Assembly (NCBI RefSeq): GCF_009733595.1 | Contig: NZ_WOFH01000006.1 | Coordinates: 1 to 64,000, forward strand | Direction of reading: 5' to 3' | DNA: 64,000 nt | From: Actinomadura litoris | GTDB lineage: Bacteria; Actinomycetota; Actinomycetes; Streptosporangiales; Streptosporangiaceae | Shown here: piece by piece, positions 51,201-59,139 of the stretch | How positions within the stretch are numbered: position 1 is the first letter of the stretch | Layout: each line of letters opens with the position of its first letter | Program-made: the position numbers and the translations under genes | The notes under the pieces: generated by a model | Told to the model about the DNA's origin: nothing | The model's input: only the letters and a program-made list of their open reading frames with translations | The model's database searches: none

Positions 51201-52146
51201 CGCGATAACGCGCCTCGGTCATCCAATGCGCGTCGGGGGTGCGCGTCACCGGGACGTTGGAACCCCACAGCAGCAGGTATCCCGCGTCCCACCAGTCGGC
51301 CGACTCGGGGACGTCGGTCTGGTCGCCGAACACCTGCGGCGAGGCCACCGGGAGGTCGGCGTACCAGTCGTAGAACGACAGCATCGGCGCGCCGATCAGC
51401 GACATGAACCGGGCGCCGACCGCGTGCGAGGCCATCGACATCGCCGGGATGGGGGAGAAGCCCGCCACCCGGTCCGGGCCGTGGTTCTTGATCGTGTGGA
51501 CGTGCGCGGCGGCGGCGATCTCCAGCGCCTCGTCCCAGCCGACGCGCACCAGCCCGCCCCGGCCCCGCGCCGACTGGTAGCGGCGCCGCCGCTCCGGGTC
51601 GTCGACGATGTCGGCCCAGGCGGCGACGGGGTCGCCGAGGCGCCGCCTGGCCTCCCGGTACATCTCGACCAGTACCCCCCGCGCGTGCGGGTAGCGCACC
51701 CGCGTGGGCGAGTAGGTGTACCAGGAGAAGGACGCCCCGCGCGGGCAGCCGCGCGGCTCGTACTCCGGGCGGTCGGGCCCGACGCTCGGGTAGTCGGTCT
51801 GCTGCGTCTCCCAGGTGATCAGACCGTCCTTGACGTACACCTTCCACGAGCAGGACCCGGTGCAGTTGACCCCGTGCGTGGAACGCACCACCTTGTCGTG
51901 CGCCCAGCGCTCCCGGTACGGCGCGTCGTTGACCTTCTGGTCGTCGCGGTACACGAAGCGGAGATCGGCGGCGGTCCGCGCGGGACGCAGCAGCCGGCCC
52001 GCTCTCAGCAGCCGCTCCTCCGCTTCCGCCGCCACCTGCCCGGCACGTTCACGGCCTCCACGAAGAACCACGGCACACTCCTTCACAAGCGCACGCCGGC
52101 GTACCGGCCGAACCGGCCCCCGAGAAATCTCACGCTCCTTGACCAT
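48277..52146 (-). CDS. narG: Respiratory nitrate reductase alpha subunit (molybdenum)
   Basis: 1289 residues. The N-terminal FS0 site is HGVNCTGSCSWKVYVKDGL with His as first ligand, the last Cys in EPRGCPRGASFSWYTYSP. The molybdenum Asp is in MLSFYDWYADLPVASPQVFGDQTDVPESADWW (most relatives have Cys after WY). Also YLLLWGSNVPVTRTPDAHW and HPYVHAFSPAINPPWQARTDFEIF. It reduces nitrate to nitrite on the cytoplasmic side. ATG 52146 is chosen; TTG 52155 is an alternative with AAAGAG just upstream. First gene of narGHJI. Confidence 0.95.
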   Translation of the reverse strand: MVKEREISRGPVRPVRRRALVKECAVVLRGGRERAGQVAAEAEERLLRAGRLLRPARTAADLRFVYRDDQKVNDAPYRERWAHDKVVRSTHGVNCTGSCSWKVYVKDGLITWETQQTDYPSVGPDRPEYEPRGCPRGASFSWYTYSPTRVRYPHARGVLVEMYREARRRLGDPVAAWADIVDDPERRRRYQSARGRGGLVRVGWDEALEIAAAAHVHTIKNHGPDRVAGFSPIPAMSMASHAVGARFMSLIGAPMLSFYDWYADLPVASPQVFGDQTDVPESADWWDAGYLLLWGSNVPVTRTPDAHWMTEARYRGQKVVVVSPDYSDATKFADEWMHPHPGTDGALAMAMGHVILREHFVDRTTPYFDGYVKRFTDLPFLVELREKDGAFVPGKFVTAADIGLETAAAPGDRQWQPVLMDARTGAPAAPNGTLADRWGPEGEGRWNLDLGDLDPLLTLYSDGARSAEVLLPRFDTEAAGAPAAGANGDGAADADQTAGGGAVRRGVPVLRVGGRTVTTVFDLLLAQHGVDRPGLPGEWPAGYEDPRVPCTPAWQEEITGVPAARVAAIAREFADNAERTRGRSMIVMGAGTNHWYHSDTIYRSFLSLLLLTGCQGVNGGGWAHYVGQEKVRPLAGWQQLSTAADWVRPSRQMAGTPYWYTHTGQWRYEGFSAGALSSPTGPGLFAGRHTADLVAQSSRLGWMPSYPTFTANPLDLGRAAREAGGDPADWVAERVQDGRLGFAVEDPDAPENWPRVLTVWRANLIGSSAKGNEYFLRHLLGAQDNATAEEAPPGARPNEVAWREGPRGKLDLLMALDFRMTSTTLFADLVLPAATWYEKHDLSSTDMHPYVHAFSPAINPPWQARTDFEIFHGLARRLSELARGRLDVAHDLVATALQHDTPGETAQPGGTVPDWREGHPARPGRNLPAITLVERDYTAVADRLAALGPLPRDAGMLVKGVHVQAAQEDAWLASRCGTATGGAARGRPLLDTDVRLCEAVLALSGTCNGRIAAEGFTNLAGRCGDGSGLAELGASVAERRVVFSDTQDRPVQVSTSFEWSGKEATDRRYSPFTINVEHRKPWHTLTGRQHFFLDHDWMIEFGEQLPIYRPPLDMAALGEGRAAAALGDGDANGNGDGRAVTVRYLTPHSKWSIHSEYQENLLMQTLARGGPVIWMSVQDAAAAGVADNDWIEAVNVNGVVVARAIVSHRMPPGTVFMYHVQERLVNVPRSTATGRRGGVHNALTKLLIKPTHLIGGYAQQSFAPNYHGPTGNQRDAVTVIRRRSQEVQY

Positions 52147-52530
52147 AGGAGTCAATGCTCTTTGCCATTCGCTAACCTAAATTCCTCGCACCGGGATCTC
52201 GGGCCCGGCCGGGCGGCGCAACCCGAATATAGAAAAACCCCGTGCTCCCGTGCGGGGAAAATCAGACGTCGGGGGCCTCCGGGGGGCACGGACGATCCAA
52301 CCGATAATCCGCCGACATAGAACGCGAAACGCACGGGCCCCGCCGGCCGGCCGGGCCGAACCCGCGCGCCGCGCCGGGACGCGCGGGCCGTTCGGCTCGG
52401 GGGCGGGCGCGCCGCCCCTGGCGCAGCCCCTTGCGCCGCCGCCCCGCACGGCCCCCGCGCCGCGCGTGCGCCCGGCGGGGAGGAGGTTGGTCCACGGTGT
52501 TTCGTTTGGCGCAACCGGTAATCTTGGGCC
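52147..52530. promoter_or_regulatory. Region between narG and the orphan transposase-type gene
   Basis: 384 bases without a supported gene. The first 60 bases (up to about 52205) hold the leftward narG promoter; on the minus strand TTTAGGTTAGC is the most AT-rich part. TTGAC-N7-GTCAA (52139-52155) is an inverted repeat across the narG start. GCCCGGCCGGGC (52203-52214) is a palindrome. 52330-52480 is nearly pure G/C. TAATCT (52519-52524) is a -10-like hexamer six bases before ATG 52531. Confidence 0.4.
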
Positions 52531-52926
52531 ATGGGGGCCGCGATGGTGGTGGAGCACCTGGTTCCGGACGGTTTGTGGGAGGCGTTCCAGCGCGTGGCGC
52601 CGCCCGCGCCGACGCGTCCGCAGGGGGGCGGGCGGCGGCGCGCCTCCGAGCGGGACGTGCTCGCGGCGATCGTCCTCGCGGCCACGACCGGTTGCACCTG
52701 GCGGCGGGTGCCGCCCGTCTTCGGGGCGTCGTGGCAGACGATCTACCGGTGGTTCGCCTGCTGGAGCGACTCCGGCGTGTGGGACCGGCTCTACCGTGCC
52801 GTGTCGGAGGACGGCGGCGCGCCGGAGTGGGCGCGGTTCGCGGCGGAGGCCGTCCTCGCCCGCGCCAAACAAAACACCTCGGGGGACGAAGCGGCCAATC
52901 CTGAAACGGTTAACGCTGCGCGGTGA
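52531..52926 (+). CDS. Orphan IS5-type transposase N-terminal domain (DUF4096) protein
   Basis: 131 residues. LVPDGLWEAFQRVAPP, then RASERDVLAAIVLAATTGCTWRRVPPVFGASWQTIYRWFACWSDSGVWDRLY matches the DUF4096 helical domain at the start of IS5-family transposases. A catalytic DDE domain does not follow in any frame, and I see no terminal repeats, so it is either a remnant or a stand-alone domesticated protein. The frame is intact with a natural stop. There is no clear ribosome site; ATG 52543 is another start. Confidence 0.65.
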   Translation: MGAAMVVEHLVPDGLWEAFQRVAPPAPTRPQGGGRRRASERDVLAAIVLAATTGCTWRRVPPVFGASWQTIYRWFACWSDSGVWDRLYRAVSEDGGAPEWARFAAEAVLARAKQNTSGDEAANPETVNAAR

Positions 52927-53299
52927 TCGGTGCACCGCGCTCCGTCGCGATCGGCGACGGAATGGGAACGCCGCACTTCATAGGGGGCACCCGATGGTCA
53001 AAATTTCAACCCCGGGCTCGGATCGCCGCGCTTTCGGCTGGCCGCTTCTCCTTGAACGGCGCGCCCGCTATCCCGAATCTTTCAAGATCACTCCGGTTCG
53101 GCTAGCGTGACGGCACGCCTGAAGATCTTGGTCCCACGGCCATTGATATCACAGGGTGACCGTGTGATCACGAACTGAATGACGGTAGTTCGCCGTCGGA
53201 AGGTATGGATTTGTGGGCGCGCCTACCGCCAGAACCGCTCGCGCGCGCCCATGCGAGCCGCCGACAGCCGCAGCCAAGTTGTCTCAGAGGGGTGTAAGC
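52927..53299. promoter_or_regulatory. Region upstream of the StrR/ParB-like regulator
   Basis: 373 bases without a supported gene. It contains an inverted repeat ATCACA-N9-TGTGAT (53148-53168), a CRP-like half-site pair in outward orientation, overlapping GTGATCAC (53164-53171). The ribosome site AGAGGGG ends seven bases before GTG 53300. Compared with flanking DNA this region is AT-richer, especially 53080-53200, so the promoter probably lies there. Confidence 0.45.
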
Positions 53300-54391
53300 G
53301 TGGATCAGGCATCAGGCAGTTCGGTTACGGGGGAAGTCCAGACCGAGGTCGTGCCCGCCAGAAGCCGCGGGTCGATGGTCGTCTCCGTCTCCATTCTCGA
53401 TCTTCGGCCGGGGGACTCCCCGCGCCTCAGGGGTGAGGACAAGGCGCACGTCATGCGGCTGGCCGAGACCGAGGGGCCGCTCCCGCCCATTTTGGTCGAT
53501 CGGCGCACGATGCGCGTGATCGACGGCGTCCACCGGCTGATGGCCGCGTCGCTGCGGGGGCAGGAGACGATCGAGGTCGAGTTCTTCGACGGCAGCCCGG
53601 AGGACGCGTTCGTCCTCGGCGTCGAGGCCAACGTCCGGCACGGCCTGCCGCTCTCCCAGGCCGACCGGCACGCGGCGGCGCTGCGGATCCTGATGTCGCA
53701 GCCCGACATGTCCGACCGCGCGATCGCCAAGACGACCGGGCTCGGCACGCGGGTCGTGGCCGAGATGCGCCGATCGACCGATGCCGTGCCGCAGTTGAAC
53801 ACCCGCGTCGGACGGGACGGGCGGGTACGCCCCCTCAACGGAGGGGAGGGGCGCCGCCGGGCCGCCGAGCTGATGCGGGAGAACCCGCGGACCTCGTTGC
53901 GCCAGGTCGCGCGGATCGCCGGGGTCTCGCCCGCGACGGCGCTCGACGTGCGCAGGCGGCTGGAGCGCGGCGAGGAGCCGGTGCCCGCCGGGCGCTCGGC
54001 GCCCGCCCCCGGGTCGTCGGCCGCCTCGTCCACGCCGACGCCCTCGGCGCCGCCGAAGAAGCCGAAGCGCTCCTTCGACCGCGACGTCGAGGCGGTGAAG
54101 GTGGGCGAGGTGCGCGCGGCGCCCTCGACGGTGGCGCTGGAGAAGCTGCTGCGCGACCCCTCGCTGCGCCACAGCGAGCAGGGCCGGCGGCTGCTGCGGA
54201 TGCTGAAGGAGAACGCGGCGGGCGCGACGAACATGACCGATTTCGTGGCGTCTGTGCCCTCCCACTGCCTGACGCTCGCGATGCAGATAGCCCGGCAGAA
54301 CTCGCAGATGTGGCTCGAATTCGCACGGGAACTCGATATGCGGGCGAAGATATCCGACCCGTGGCTGCTCGGGCGGCAGACCGCGCAGTGA
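53300..54391 (+). CDS. StrR-like ParB-N domain transcriptional regulator
   Basis: 363 residues from GTG 53300. ParB/sulfiredoxin-like domain: VSILDLRPGDSPRLRGEDKAHVMRLAETEGPLPPILVDRRTMRVIDGVHRLMAASLRGQETIEVEFFDGSPEDAFVLGVEANVRHGLPLSQADR, then HTH MSDRAIAKTTGLGTRVVAEMRR. A second possible HTH is TSLRQVARIAGVSPATALDVRRRL, then a Pro/Ala/Ser linker. This arrangement matches StrR/NovG-type pathway activators of antibiotic clusters rather than chromosome-partition ParB. No biosynthetic genes are adjacent, so the target is unknown; the type II polyketide cluster 30 kb away is one candidate. Confidence 0.82.
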   Translation: MDQASGSSVTGEVQTEVVPARSRGSMVVSVSILDLRPGDSPRLRGEDKAHVMRLAETEGPLPPILVDRRTMRVIDGVHRLMAASLRGQETIEVEFFDGSPEDAFVLGVEANVRHGLPLSQADRHAAALRILMSQPDMSDRAIAKTTGLGTRVVAEMRRSTDAVPQLNTRVGRDGRVRPLNGGEGRRRAAELMRENPRTSLRQVARIAGVSPATALDVRRRLERGEEPVPAGRSAPAPGSSAASSTPTPSAPPKKPKRSFDRDVEAVKVGEVRAAPSTVALEKLLRDPSLRHSEQGRRLLRMLKENAAGATNMTDFVASVPSHCLTLAMQIARQNSQMWLEFARELDMRAKISDPWLLGRQTAQ

Positions 54392-54556
54392 CATGAGCGC
54401 GACCGATGGCGCCCGCCGGACATTCCGGTGGGCGTCGTCGCACTTCACGGCCATGCCATCGGGCGCGGGCGCGGAGAACATGGACGCTCTTCGCCTAGAT
54501 CATCTACGTTCTCCCGTGTTCCCCGGCGCGGGGACGCGATTCGAGGGGACGCGACC

Positions 54557-55621
54557 ATGCGCGATTCCGCCGTCGACCACACCGCTCGCGGGGCCGTGCC
54601 CGGCATCGCGGCGGACCGTCCCGAAACGGGGGACGCCGAAACGGCGTTTCCCGAACTCGGCCGCGAGGACGTGGAGCGCGCCGCGCGGCTGCTCGCCGGG
54701 CAGATCTGGCGGACTCCGGTCGTGCGGAGCGAGGCGCTCGACGCCGCCGCCGGGGCGCGGCTCTGGCTGAAGGCCGAGAACCTCCAGCGCGGCGGGTCCT
54801 TCAAGGTGCGCGGCGCGTCGCTGGCCGTCGCGCGGCTGGCGGCGGAGGGCAGCCGGGGCGTGCTCGCGCAGAGCACCGGCAACCACGCCATCTCGGTGGC
54901 GCTCGCCGCGCGCCGCCGGGGCCTGCCGGCGACGGTCGTCCTGCCGGAGGACGCGGCGCCCGGCAAGGTCGCGCGGCTCCGCGAGATCGGCGCCCGCGTC
55001 GTGACGGCCGGGACCACGCTCGCGGAGCGGATCGCCGCCGTCCACGACCTGCGGGAGCGGCACGGCTACGACGTGGTCGACCCCTACGAGGACCCGCGCG
55101 TGGTGGCCGGGCAGGGCACCGCGACCGCCGAGCTGGTCGAGCAGGTGGAGCGCGAGGGCGGCCGCCTGGACGCCGTCGTCGTGCCGGTCGGCGGCGGCAG
55201 CGCGGTCGCCGGCGCCTGCCTCGCCACGTCCGGGACCGGGATCGCGGTGGTCGGCGCGGAACCGGCGGCGGTGCCCGCGCTCGCCGCCGCGCTGGAGGCG
55301 GGCGGGCCCGTCACCGTCCCGGTGGGCCCGACGATCGCCGACGGGCTGCGCCCCGACCGGATCGGCGCGCTGCCCTTCCGGACGGCGCGCGCGTCGGTCT
55401 CTCGGGTCGTCGCCGTGCCGGAGGCCGCGATCGGCGCCGCGCTGCGCGCCGCCCTGCTGCACGCCCGGCTGCTGGTCGAACCCGCCGCGGCGACCGCGCT
55501 CGCCGCGGCGCTCGACCTGGCCCCCTCGCTCGGCGCCGACGTCGGGGTGCTGCTGAGCGGCGGCAACGTCGAGGAGGGCCTGCTGGTCTCGCTGCTGGCG
55601 GGCGCGGTCGCGGGCGGGTGA
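54557..55621 (+). CDS. Threonine dehydratase-like PLP enzyme (fold type II)
   Basis: 354 residues from ATG 54557 after GAGGGGA. PLP Lys in LWLKAENLQRGGSFKVRGAS; substrate loop STGNHAISVALAARRRG; phosphate-binding VVPVGGGSAVAGA. No C-terminal ACT domain, so it resembles catabolic threonine/serine dehydratases or serine racemase. The family removes the hydroxyl and amino groups to give a 2-oxo acid. Upstream open frame to 54428 has no better start. It is 165 bases after the StrR-like gene and ends 29 bases from the convergent PQQ dehydrogenase. Confidence 0.87.
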   Translation: MRDSAVDHTARGAVPGIAADRPETGDAETAFPELGREDVERAARLLAGQIWRTPVVRSEALDAAAGARLWLKAENLQRGGSFKVRGASLAVARLAAEGSRGVLAQSTGNHAISVALAARRRGLPATVVLPEDAAPGKVARLREIGARVVTAGTTLAERIAAVHDLRERHGYDVVDPYEDPRVVAGQGTATAELVEQVEREGGRLDAVVVPVGGGSAVAGACLATSGTGIAVVGAEPAAVPALAAALEAGGPVTVPVGPTIADGLRPDRIGALPFRTARASVSRVVAVPEAAIGAALRAALLHARLLVEPAAATALAAALDLAPSLGADVGVLLSGGNVEEGLLVSLLAGAVAGG

Positions 55622-55650
55622 CCCGAGAACCGGCCGGATGTCGGGCCGGG

Positions 55651-56751
55651 TCAGCCGGCGGCCTTGGGGAAGCGGAGGATGCGGTCGTCGGTCCCGGCGG
55701 GGCTGCCCCGGCCGTCGCGGTTGCTCGTCGTCACCCAGAGCCAGCCGTCCGGGCCCAGCTCGACCGTGCGCAGCCGCCCGTAGGTGCCCTGGAGCACCGC
55801 CGTGGGCGTGCCGGACGAGCCGCCCTTGCCGTCGAGGGGGACCGTCCACAGGCGACGGCCGCCGAGGGCGGCGGTGTAGAGGGTGTCGCCGACGACGGCG
55901 GTGCCGCTGGGCGAGGCCTCCCTCGTCCGCCAGGTGGCGATGGGATCGATGTAGTTCGACCCGCCGCCGGTGCCCTCGACGTTCGGCCAGCCGTAGTTGC
56001 CTCCGGGCGTGATGTGGTTGACCTCGTCCCAGGTGTCCTGGCCGAACTCGCTGGCGTACATCCCGCCGGCGCCCCACGCGAACCCCTGCACGTTGCGGTG
56101 CCCGAGCGAATAGACGACCGAGTTCGGGGCCGGGTTGCCGGGCGCGGGCTTGCCCTCCGCCGTCATCCGAAGGATCTTCCCGTTCGGGCTGGACGCGTTC
56201 TGCGCGTTGGGCTTCGTCCCGGCGTCACCGGTGCTCGCGTACAGGAACCCGTCGGGGCCGAAGTGGATCCGCCCGCCGTCGTGGAAGGAGTTCTTCGCGA
56301 TGCCGGAGAACACCACTTCCTGCTGGGGCGAGGCGGCGAGCTTGAACCGGACGATCCGGTTGTCGGTCGAGGAGGTGTAGTAGGCGTAGACGTAGCCGTC
56401 CTTCGCGTAGTCGGGCGAGACCGCGAGGCCGAGCAGGCCGCCCTCGCCCGTGGACGCGACGCCCGACAGCTTCGCCACCTCGGTCGGCGTCGTCGAGCCG
56501 GAGGTCACCTTGAGGATGCGGGCGGTCGTCCGCTCCGAGACCAGCGCGCTGCCGTCGGGCAGGAACGCGAGGCCCCACGGCACCGTGAGGTTCGTCGCGG
56601 CGGTCTGCGGCTTGGAGAAGTCGAACGCGGGATTGGCCCGCGCGGCTTTGTGGGGGGAGACCTGCGGCGTCGCCGACGCCGGTGCCGCGACCAGGGACGC
56701 GGCGGTGAAGACCGCGATCGGGAAGGCCATCGCGCGTGTTTTCCGGGGCAT
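55651..56751 (-). CDS. Secreted PQQ-dependent sugar dehydrogenase-like beta-propeller
   Basis: 366 residues from ATG 56751 (GGAG six bases upstream; ATG 56763 possible). Signal peptide KTRAMAFPIAVFTAASLVAAPASA. GDH/HHIP-type propeller: LTVPWGLAFLPDGSALVSERTTARIL, GEGGLLGLAVSPDYAKDGYVYAYYT, DGGRIHFGPDGFLYASTGDAG, YSLGHRNVQGFAW and HITPGGNYGWPNVEG. The family oxidises aldoses outside the cell with PQQ. No PQQ-synthesis genes are present in the window, so cofactor use is not certain. Confidence 0.88.
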   Translation of the reverse strand: MPRKTRAMAFPIAVFTAASLVAAPASATPQVSPHKAARANPAFDFSKPQTAATNLTVPWGLAFLPDGSALVSERTTARILKVTSGSTTPTEVAKLSGVASTGEGGLLGLAVSPDYAKDGYVYAYYTSSTDNRIVRFKLAASPQQEVVFSGIAKNSFHDGGRIHFGPDGFLYASTGDAGTKPNAQNASSPNGKILRMTAEGKPAPGNPAPNSVVYSLGHRNVQGFAWGAGGMYASEFGQDTWDEVNHITPGGNYGWPNVEGTGGGSNYIDPIATWRTREASPSGTAVVGDTLYTAALGGRRLWTVPLDGKGGSSGTPTAVLQGTYGRLRTVELGPDGWLWVTTSNRDGRGSPAGTDDRILRFPKAAG

Positions 56752-57033
56752 TTTCCACTCCATGTCGCTTGGTGCTGCCGGTTGCCCCCGGTTACGCCTC
56801 CGCAGTGGCGAAATGATCGGATCCAGATCACTCCGTATCGCCTTGTAACGTACCTGTCCCACTGTCCGCTGTGAAGGTTCGATTTTTCACCTTTAACAGC
56901 AAGGCCCCTCAAATGAATCAGAAACGACCGCGATGACCAGCGTCATCAACCGTGCCTTGGCGGCCCTTCATCAAGATCAACTCTTGGCCGCGCATTGCGC
57001 GCCTCCAATGCCGCCGAACACCGGTGGCAGTGG

Positions 57034-58683
57034 TCAGCGGGCGGACGGGCCGGTCGAGTCGAGGCTCATGACGGCCGCGTGCAGGGACGTCCGGACGTCC
57101 GCCGATTCGAGGCTGACGCCGAGGACGCGCTCGATCGCCGCGAGCCGCTGGTACAGGCTCTGGCGCGACAGGTGCGCGGCGGCGGCCGCCTCGGACTTGT
57201 TGCCGCCGTGCGCGACATAGGCGCGCAGCGTCTCCAGCAGGTTCGTGCCGTGCCGGTTGTCGTGGTCGAGCAGCGGCCCGAGGGTGCGCTCGACGAACGC
57301 CTGCAACCGGGGGTCGTCGCCGAGGATGTAGAGCAGGCCGCGCAGCTGGATGTCGGGGAGTTCGTAGTAGGGGCGGTGGTGCCCGGTCCCCGGCGGCGGG
57401 GCCGCGTCGGCGACCTGGTGGGCCTCGGCGAACGAGCGCCGGACCTCGGCCAGGTCGCGGGCCGTCGTCCCGGCCGCGACCGTCGCGGGGCGGCCGAGCC
57501 GCTCGTGCACGCCCCGCGCGAACCGGTCCAGCACCCCGGGGCGCCCCGCCGGGCCCGGCAGCGCCAGCAGCGCCCCGACGCGCCGCCCGTCGAGCGCCCC
57601 GACCAGCGCCCGCGCCCCGGCGGCGCGGGCCGCCGCCGCGACGGGCTCGGCGGCCAGCGGCCCGGCCGCGAGCGGGCCGACCGGCTCGTCCGGCCCGTGC
57701 TCGGGCTCGACGATGACCGCGACCAGCGCGCTCTGGTCGATCGGGACGCCGAGCGCGGCGGTGCGCGCCGCGATGTCCTGCGGTGAGGCGTAGCGGCCGT
57801 CGATGATGTCCGACAGCGTCGAGCGGTGCGCCTGCCGCTCCAGGCTCTCCCGGTTGCGCTCCAGCAGCCGGTTCAGGGTGAGCGCCGTCGCGCCGCGCTC
57901 CAGCACCAGCAGCTGGATCTGGGACGGCTCGCCGGACGGCAGCAGCACCAGCCGCCCCCACGCCTCGCCGCGCGCCTCCACGTCGGTGACCGCCCAGCGC
58001 TCGTCGCCGCAGACCGCCGTCCGGCCGTCGGCGCGGGCCATCCGGGAGCGGGCCTCCCAGTTGCGCAGCAGGTCGTCCACCGGCATGTCGGCCGCCGCGT
58101 GCGCGACGACGCGGTGCATGAGGTCCTCGAAGATCACCGGGCAGCCGGCCAGGTCCGCGACCTCGGCGACGATCTCCGCCGGGGACGCGCCCCGGACGCA
58201 CAGCGCCGTGAACCGCTCGTGCGCCCGCTCGGACGCGCGCAGCACCTCGAACTGCTGCTCGACGATCCAGGTGTGGATCGCCTCGGTGATCCGGACGAAG
58301 CGCACCTCGCGGTGCAGCGCGACCAGGGGCAGGTTGCCGCGTTCCATCGCCTGGACGAGCGGCGGCGGCAACCGCCGGAACCGGCGCCCGAGCTCCACCA
58401 CCAGCCCGGCGGCGCCCGCCTCGACCAGCCCGGCGGCGTAGCGGCGCAGCTCGTCGTCGCCGTCGGGCAGCCCGATGCCGGTGGACAGGATCAGCTCGCC
58501 GCCGAGCAGCAGCCCGGCGATGTCGGGGATCTCGCCGACGTGCACCCACCGGACCCGCCGGTCCAGGTGCTCGCCCCCGGCGAGGACCTCGGGCCGCCCG
58601 ACCCGCAGCGCGGGCAGCTCCAGCGCCTCGGCGACGGTCGGCAGCGCCACCCGGACGAGCGGGCCGTCGCCCTCGTCACCCAT
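57034..58683 (-). CDS. PucR-family transcriptional regulator
   Basis: 549 residues from ATG 58683 after GGAGGGAGC. N-terminal PucR-like domain (LPTVAEALELPALRVGRPEVLAGGEHLDRRVRWVHVGEIPDIAGLLLGGELILSTGIGL), a middle GGDEF-like region, and the C-terminal HTH_30: LLETLRAYVAHGGNKSEAAAAAHLSRQSLYQRLAAIERVLG. PucR-type regulators control purine, amine or amide use. It is divergent from the amidohydrolase gene at 59136, its probable target. Confidence 0.9.
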   Translation of the reverse strand: MGDEGDGPLVRVALPTVAEALELPALRVGRPEVLAGGEHLDRRVRWVHVGEIPDIAGLLLGGELILSTGIGLPDGDDELRRYAAGLVEAGAAGLVVELGRRFRRLPPPLVQAMERGNLPLVALHREVRFVRITEAIHTWIVEQQFEVLRASERAHERFTALCVRGASPAEIVAEVADLAGCPVIFEDLMHRVVAHAAADMPVDDLLRNWEARSRMARADGRTAVCGDERWAVTDVEARGEAWGRLVLLPSGEPSQIQLLVLERGATALTLNRLLERNRESLERQAHRSTLSDIIDGRYASPQDIAARTAALGVPIDQSALVAVIVEPEHGPDEPVGPLAAGPLAAEPVAAAARAAGARALVGALDGRRVGALLALPGPAGRPGVLDRFARGVHERLGRPATVAAGTTARDLAEVRRSFAEAHQVADAAPPPGTGHHRPYYELPDIQLRGLLYILGDDPRLQAFVERTLGPLLDHDNRHGTNLLETLRAYVAHGGNKSEAAAAAHLSRQSLYQRLAAIERVLGVSLESADVRTSLHAAVMSLDSTGPSAR

Positions 58684-59067
58684 CCGTGCTCCCTCCGCCT
58701 GTCCGCGATCTCCGAAGAACCTGGTCAGGTCCATTGTCGGTGAACAAAGTGTCAGCGGAGAACACCGAGCGTGGGCAGTCTGCTCGTTGTCCCGGCGGCC
58801 CCCGGTGCGCACACTCGGTGTCACCGCCGGGGACACCCCGCGCGGGCGCCGAACCGCCACCCGCCACCGACGAGCCGCGGAGCCCGCCGACCGCGCGGGT
58901 CCTCACCGCCATGTGGGGTGTCTGGTTGCACGCGGACGGTGGGCGCGGTACGGCTGGTATCCGACCTTCGTGCCCGTCGTGTCGCCCGCCCCGGCGGCCG
59001 GCCCTCCACCGGCGCGGGCCGTCGCCGCCGGCCGCCCGCCGACCTCCACCCGTTCCTAGGGAGTGCC
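58684..59067. promoter_or_regulatory. Divergent control region, PucR regulator / peptide-amidohydrolase
   Basis: 384 bases without a supported gene. The PucR side has a relatively AT-rich patch (58735-58770). An inverted repeat GGTGTC-N9-GACACC lies at 58817-58837, and a looser related one, GTGTC-N7-AACACC, at 58749-58766. These are candidate PucR operators. On the right side AGGGAG (59058-59063) is the ribosome site for a 23-codon ORF. Confidence 0.45.
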
Positions 59068-59139
59068 ATGTCGATGACCGCCATCAGCGCGCCGGGGATC
59101 CCCGCCTTCACCTCGCTCGACCCGGCGGGTCCCGTATGA
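59068..59139 (+). CDS. 23-residue peptide ORF coupled to the amidohydrolase
   Basis: A small open frame with ATG 59068 and a good ribosome site (AGGGAG, five bases before the start), beginning MSMTAISAPGIPAF and ending DPAGPV. Its stop overlaps the amidohydrolase start as ATGA (59136-59139). The amidohydrolase has no separate ribosome site, so translation of this ORF may carry ribosomes into it. The peptide is uncharged apart from one Asp and rich in Ala, Pro and Ser. Leader peptide or small product; not recognised. Confidence 0.5.
   Translation: MSMTAISAPGIPAFTSLDPAGPV

Noticed and set aside
49261..52320. 1019-codon plus-strand open frame opposite narG
   Set aside because: Low-complexity translation without motifs; narG on the minus strand is certain.
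52250..53110. 286-codon frame around the narG upstream region and DUF4096 gene
   Set aside because: Arg/Pro-rich without motif; the DUF4096 frame inside it is the recognisable one.
52139..53300. Complete insertion sequence around the DUF4096 gene
   Set aside because: No DDE domain, no terminal inverted repeats and no target duplication found by eye.
53300..54391. Chromosome or plasmid partition parB with a nearby parS/parA
   Set aside because: No parA neighbour and no parS-like 16-mer seen; the sequence follows the StrR-type regulators.
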